Positions 61,096-64,000 of a stretch of 64,000 bases of DNA are shown piece by piece. The notes beneath the pieces are model-generated. The model was not told the DNA's origin. It worked only from the letters and a program-made list of their open reading frames with translations, and searched no databases. Both the position numbers and the translations under genes were made by a program. The stretch is taken from positions 14,722,930 to 14,786,929 of the forward strand of contig CM065325.1 in assembly GCA_033032175.1 (NCBI GenBank), given 5' to 3'. Source of the DNA: Saturnia japonica (lineage: Eukaryota; Arthropoda; Insecta; Lepidoptera; Saturniidae). The first letter of the stretch is position 1. Each line of letters opens with the position of its first letter.

Positions 61096-62092
61096 CTGAA
61101 AGTAGTAACAAGACTTCAGTTGCTAAAAAGAAATACTTACTACTTTTTTGTTACTAAATTTTGTACTAATGCCGACATACCTACACTTATTCTATAGCCT
61201 GGCATACACGCTGCGGTCTAGGTGTAAGGTTTACATGTGCAGGTGTGCGTTTTGTTTATCGGCAAGTGTCAAATTTTTATTCCCGAAGTAACACATTTCA
61301 AAACTGTACATAACTTCTTAAATTTTCCTCATTATATATCTAAGCCGTTGATATATAATCGATTATTATAAGGTTGAATATTCTTGACACTGGTAAATAT
61401 TTTTGCTACGTGAATCAAAAAATACTAACCTCGTGCCGCATTTTGTAAATATTCGCTTTGTATACTTCAGCTTCTACGGATTTCTCGCGCAGTCCTTTTG
61501 TTGTTATTTTATACCTAAAACATTAATTGAATGTACCTAAGTACTTATATATAATACTGGTACTTTAAAGGAGCTTTATGTGAAGCTGCCGTAAACCGGA
61601 AGACATGATAGGCGCTTGACTACAAATTTCCGTAATAGGTCTATATCAAGGTGAGCATAAGAAATTACTCTACCAATATACTATAGCTGCATGGCAATAG
61701 TTTCTTTTACCAAAAGCTCAGAATTGTATTATTATGTCTTACACTCCATTTGAGGTTTTTTTTTATTAAGGTTGTTGAAAATAATCAAACATTTAGTTCA
61801 GAGTAACTAGCCAAAATGGATACAACAAATAAAATAATGCAAGTATCAAGATTTTTTATTCCCGTATGCAATCGGGTTCCAAGTCAATTTTTTTTTGTGA
61901 TAAATTTTACTGGCCAGACTTTAGTAATCATAAAATTTACATATTTTTTAACATACTTGTGATAAAGGAGTTTATGTGCGAGATAATGTATGGGATTAAC
62001 AGGATTCGAGAGGCCAACGTCGTGAAGCGCCTCTGGTAGTATCGCTCCAAAGCTGTCCCATAGATACTTCACCACTTCCGAGTCCAAGGATT
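60946..62092 (-). CDS. Dpy-30-motif protein, last three exons (5' end not found)
   Basis: Exons are 61957-62092, 61430-61514 and 60946-61095 on the minus strand; phases 2 and 0 agree, with donors GTATGT and GTTAGT. The first known exon reads SLDSEVVKYLWDSFGAILPE, then ALHDVGLSNPVNPIHYLAHK, LLYHK. The pattern YL-x-P-x-L...NPIxYLAxxLL is that of the Dpy-30 dimerisation motif, found in the Set1/MLL complex subunit and in several axonemal and adenylate-kinase proteins. A basic, charged tail follows (GLREKSVEAEVYKANIYKM, IAWKAKQVKRRKPEE), unlike the short Dpy-30 protein itself, so a DYDC/AK7-type protein is more likely. The stop is at 60946-60948; a minus-strand AATAAA at 60774-60779 could be the poly(A) signal. 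Upstream exons between 62093 and the window end were not identified. Confidence 0.6.
61430..61514 (-). CDS. Dpy-30-like gene, penultimate exon
   Basis: 85 bases encoding (K)YKITTKGLREKSVEAEVYK then ANIYKMRHE; acceptor TTTTAG, donor GTTAGT. Supported only by phase agreement and an open charged frame. Confidence 0.55.
61957..62092 (-). CDS. Dpy-30-motif exon
   Basis: Acceptor CTTCAG, then (x)SLDSEVVKYLWDSFG through NPVNPIHYLAHKLLYH(K), donor GTATGT. It carries the whole helix-turn-helix motif that defines the family call. Confidence 0.62.
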
Positions 62093-62736
62093 CTGAAGAT
62101 TTACAATAATAATAATAGATACCGTTCTACAAATGTCCAACGACAGAGTAAAAGCCAGGCTAAGAGGTTGTGGTGAATTCAAACGGGAAGAATCACCTAA
62201 CCACACCATTGTCGTTATGAAAGGCGAATTAACCCAGCACGGAGATTGTAACAAGCCTAAGTTTTGTATGACATAAAATAAAATGTGCCTTAAAGGTCGC
62301 TCCTCCAGGAGCTCTACACATTTTATTTTTCTGCTTTAGGCACGGTATCTTCCAGCAGCGCGAGGTTTGTAGAATTCTCAACTTCTCTCATAATTCTAAA
62401 CTCTAAACCAGTTCTGATTTCTGATCGCTGTCTCCTCGTTTCGTTGTTTAGCATGGCTAGGGATAAATATATCGATATGATATATATCGATGTTCTAAAA
62501 TAAAGGTAATAAAATAAGGTAAAAAATATCTATCGAAAAGAGATCATCAATGTATGAATATTTCAATGTTTCATAAAGTTTAATGCGAGCAAAGACTAGC
62601 CTGTGTCTTTACTGTAGGTACTAGGTATAAAGAAAAATCAGCAATAGACAGTTTCGAGAAATTTGATAATTTGAATTAATATTAAGAAATTATAACAGCA
62701 GTCATAGATTAATGATTGGTCTTTGCTGCGCTTCAA
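62093..62736. other. Upstream flank of the Dpy-30-like exons
   Basis: Contains a minus-strand frame MLNNETRRQRSEIRTGLEFR...LLEDTVPKAEK (about 62322-62453) that looks protein-like but ends in TAA without a clear donor; it could be a missed first exon or a retrocopy. A short palindromic ATCGATATGATATATATCGA lies at 62469-62490. Confidence 0.35.
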
Positions 62737-63231
62737 CTATAATCGTACAAGTTCGTGCGCGACCGTCCTATCTTTCCGACAGACGTTGGCGGGGACGAGG
62801 TATTAAAGACGACAACGGGGGCGAGTAATGTAGCGGGGAAGGGAAGTGCGCGCAATTGCGTGACGTAAACTTTAAGCAGTGAATTACATTTTTAATAATA
62901 AAACTGTACATACCCTTCTTACTACCTCATAATCACGTTTGAAACTAGAAATAAAACCAAAGTAGAAATAATTTAAATTAAAACTTACAAAATTTCTAGT
63001 AGATAATATATTTTGGTGAAAAGAAAATAATGACATTTTAATATAGTAGGTAGTTTAAATAAGTAAGTAGTTAATCCAAGAAATACAATCAGAGGGCAGC
63101 CCTAGTAAGCATTTATCTACCGCGGCTTAGGCTTTTTCTTTAGCGGCTTTAAGATAATTATTTCAAGAACACTGCCTAGACGTCTCTCACATGGGACGGT
63201 CGCGCACGAACTTGCTCGACTATAGATACCG
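62737..63231. mobile_element. MITE candidate with 36-bp inverted termini
   Basis: Left end CTATAATCGTACAAGTTCGT, GCGCGACCGTCC; right end the same inverted (CTATAGTCGAGCAAGTTCGT). About 495 bases, non-coding. Another terminus of this family is at window position 1-40. No target duplication was identified. Confidence 0.6.
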
Positions 63232-63894
63232 TGCTACCTACAAACAATAGCTCCTAGAATACGGCACCTTAATATCGTAGTGTTTAGTGACATTCGAAAT
63301 AAAGCTTGTCAACGTATTGTCGGTATGACACTGACTCGAGTACGCCGATCCGGCGTAGTTTTTATTGCCGCTTTTTTATAGTATGCCGAGCGATGGTATC
63401 TAGTTGAAGCGGCGCGGAAATCAATCATTAATCTATTCTAGCTGTCGTACTCCTTTTAGCTCACTAAGTTCAGAAAAAATGGATAAAAACTTGTAGAGTC
63501 AAGTAACTAGAGTTGTGTCCCCTCGCGAGCGAAAGATTAGAAGATATATAATCCCCGACAAAAGAACGAGTATATCAGTAGCTCACTTGTTTGTAAAGTA
63601 TATCTTTAGCTCTTTAGCTCTCAGTAATAATGTTCGCTCGGATATAATCAGAGCGATTCAGATCAGTTGAATAAAAAGATACACCACATTCTTACTTAAG
63701 AAAGAGATAGGTAGCTAATTCGATCCAACAAGCCGAGAGCGGAAAGGCGATCGGGTACTAATGATTATAAGAAAACTTATGTTACACCTTGATAATAAAG
63801 CACAATATTGGTTACGTAATTACCGTGTCAAGTATTTATGTAGTTTGAAGTGTTTTTATTTTTAAGGGTTTTTGTTTCAGTATTTCTAATTTTG
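63232..63894. other. Unassigned stretch with promoter-like motifs
   Basis: No coding frame. A TATATAAT box (63545-63552) and a TCAGTAG initiator-like site about 30 bases downstream (near 63577) could be a core promoter on the plus strand. A block of GCTCTTTAGCTCT repeats follows at 63609-63622. Confidence 0.35.
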
Positions 63895-64000
63895 AATTTA
63901 TTTGTACAGTATAAAGAACAATTACATTCTGTGAGCATTTTAATTATGTATAAAAATCCTTCTGAAATTTACTATTTTTTACTGAACGCTATAATAATTA
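63895..64000. repeat. 106-bp direct repeat, copy 2, cut by the window edge
   Basis: Identical to 60772-60877 up to the last base of the window, so the true repeat is longer. It suggests a tandem copy of the 3' end of the Dpy-30-like gene to the right. Confidence 0.95.

Noticed and set aside
62322..62453. Frame MLNNETRRQRSEIRTGLEF as first exon of the Dpy-30-like gene
   Set aside because: It ends in an in-frame TAA and I see no donor in the right phase before it; kept only as a note.

Overview
This is a gene-poor, AT-rich window from an animal nuclear genome, most likely a moth or butterfly. The evidence is spliced genes with GT-AG introns, long introns full of transposons, and repeat families typical of Lepidoptera: RTE-like LINE 3' ends with (ATG)n or (TGTA)n tails, tRNA-derived SINEs, a D34D mariner, a Tigger/pogo DNA transposon and a BEL/Pao LTR element. 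No species can be named from the sequence alone.

Three host genes can be built by joining exons whose splice phases agree. (1) Positions 143-9735, minus strand: mitochondrial translation initiation factor IF-2. Seven exons carry the start, the IF2 N-domain and the whole GTPase core; the C-terminal half lies left of the window. (2) Positions 25605-54870, plus strand: a complete four-exon PPM1A/B-type PP2C phosphatase of 385 residues, with a 22.8 kb second intron. (3) Positions 60946-62092, minus strand: the last three exons of a gene with a Dpy-30-like motif. The first two genes are divergent and lie 15.9 kb apart.

Layout. 1-9.7 kb: mtIF2 exons separated by LINE fragments, SINE-like repeats and a dead mariner. 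10.3-12.2 kb: Tigger relic. 12.8-14.0 kb: foldback element with 500-bp arms. 15.5-23.6 kb: a structurally complete BEL/Pao retrotransposon on the minus strand, with 1.19-kb LTRs, one open gag-pol frame and a CATTG target-site duplication. 25.6-54.9 kb: PPM1, whose introns hold SINEs, a hAT-like element with a Tigger deletion derivative nested in it, a second element with the same nesting, and a recent tandem duplication of about 2.9 kb (44.8-50.7 kb) whose two copies lost different parts of the same DUF4817-type transposase. 56.9-58.6 kb: a second large inverted-repeat element with internal tandem repeats. 60.9-64.0 kb: the Dpy-30-like gene, a MITE candidate, and at the right edge the start of a direct repeat of that gene's 3' end.

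No convincing new cellular system is present. The most informative observations concern transposon biology and genome structure: a twin-priming inversion, reciprocal deletions in a tandem duplication, two large foldback elements, nested deletion derivatives, an intronic hairpin, and a possible tandem copy of the Dpy-30-like gene. All calls were made by eye from translated motifs, splice consensus and repeat alignment; no database search was run.
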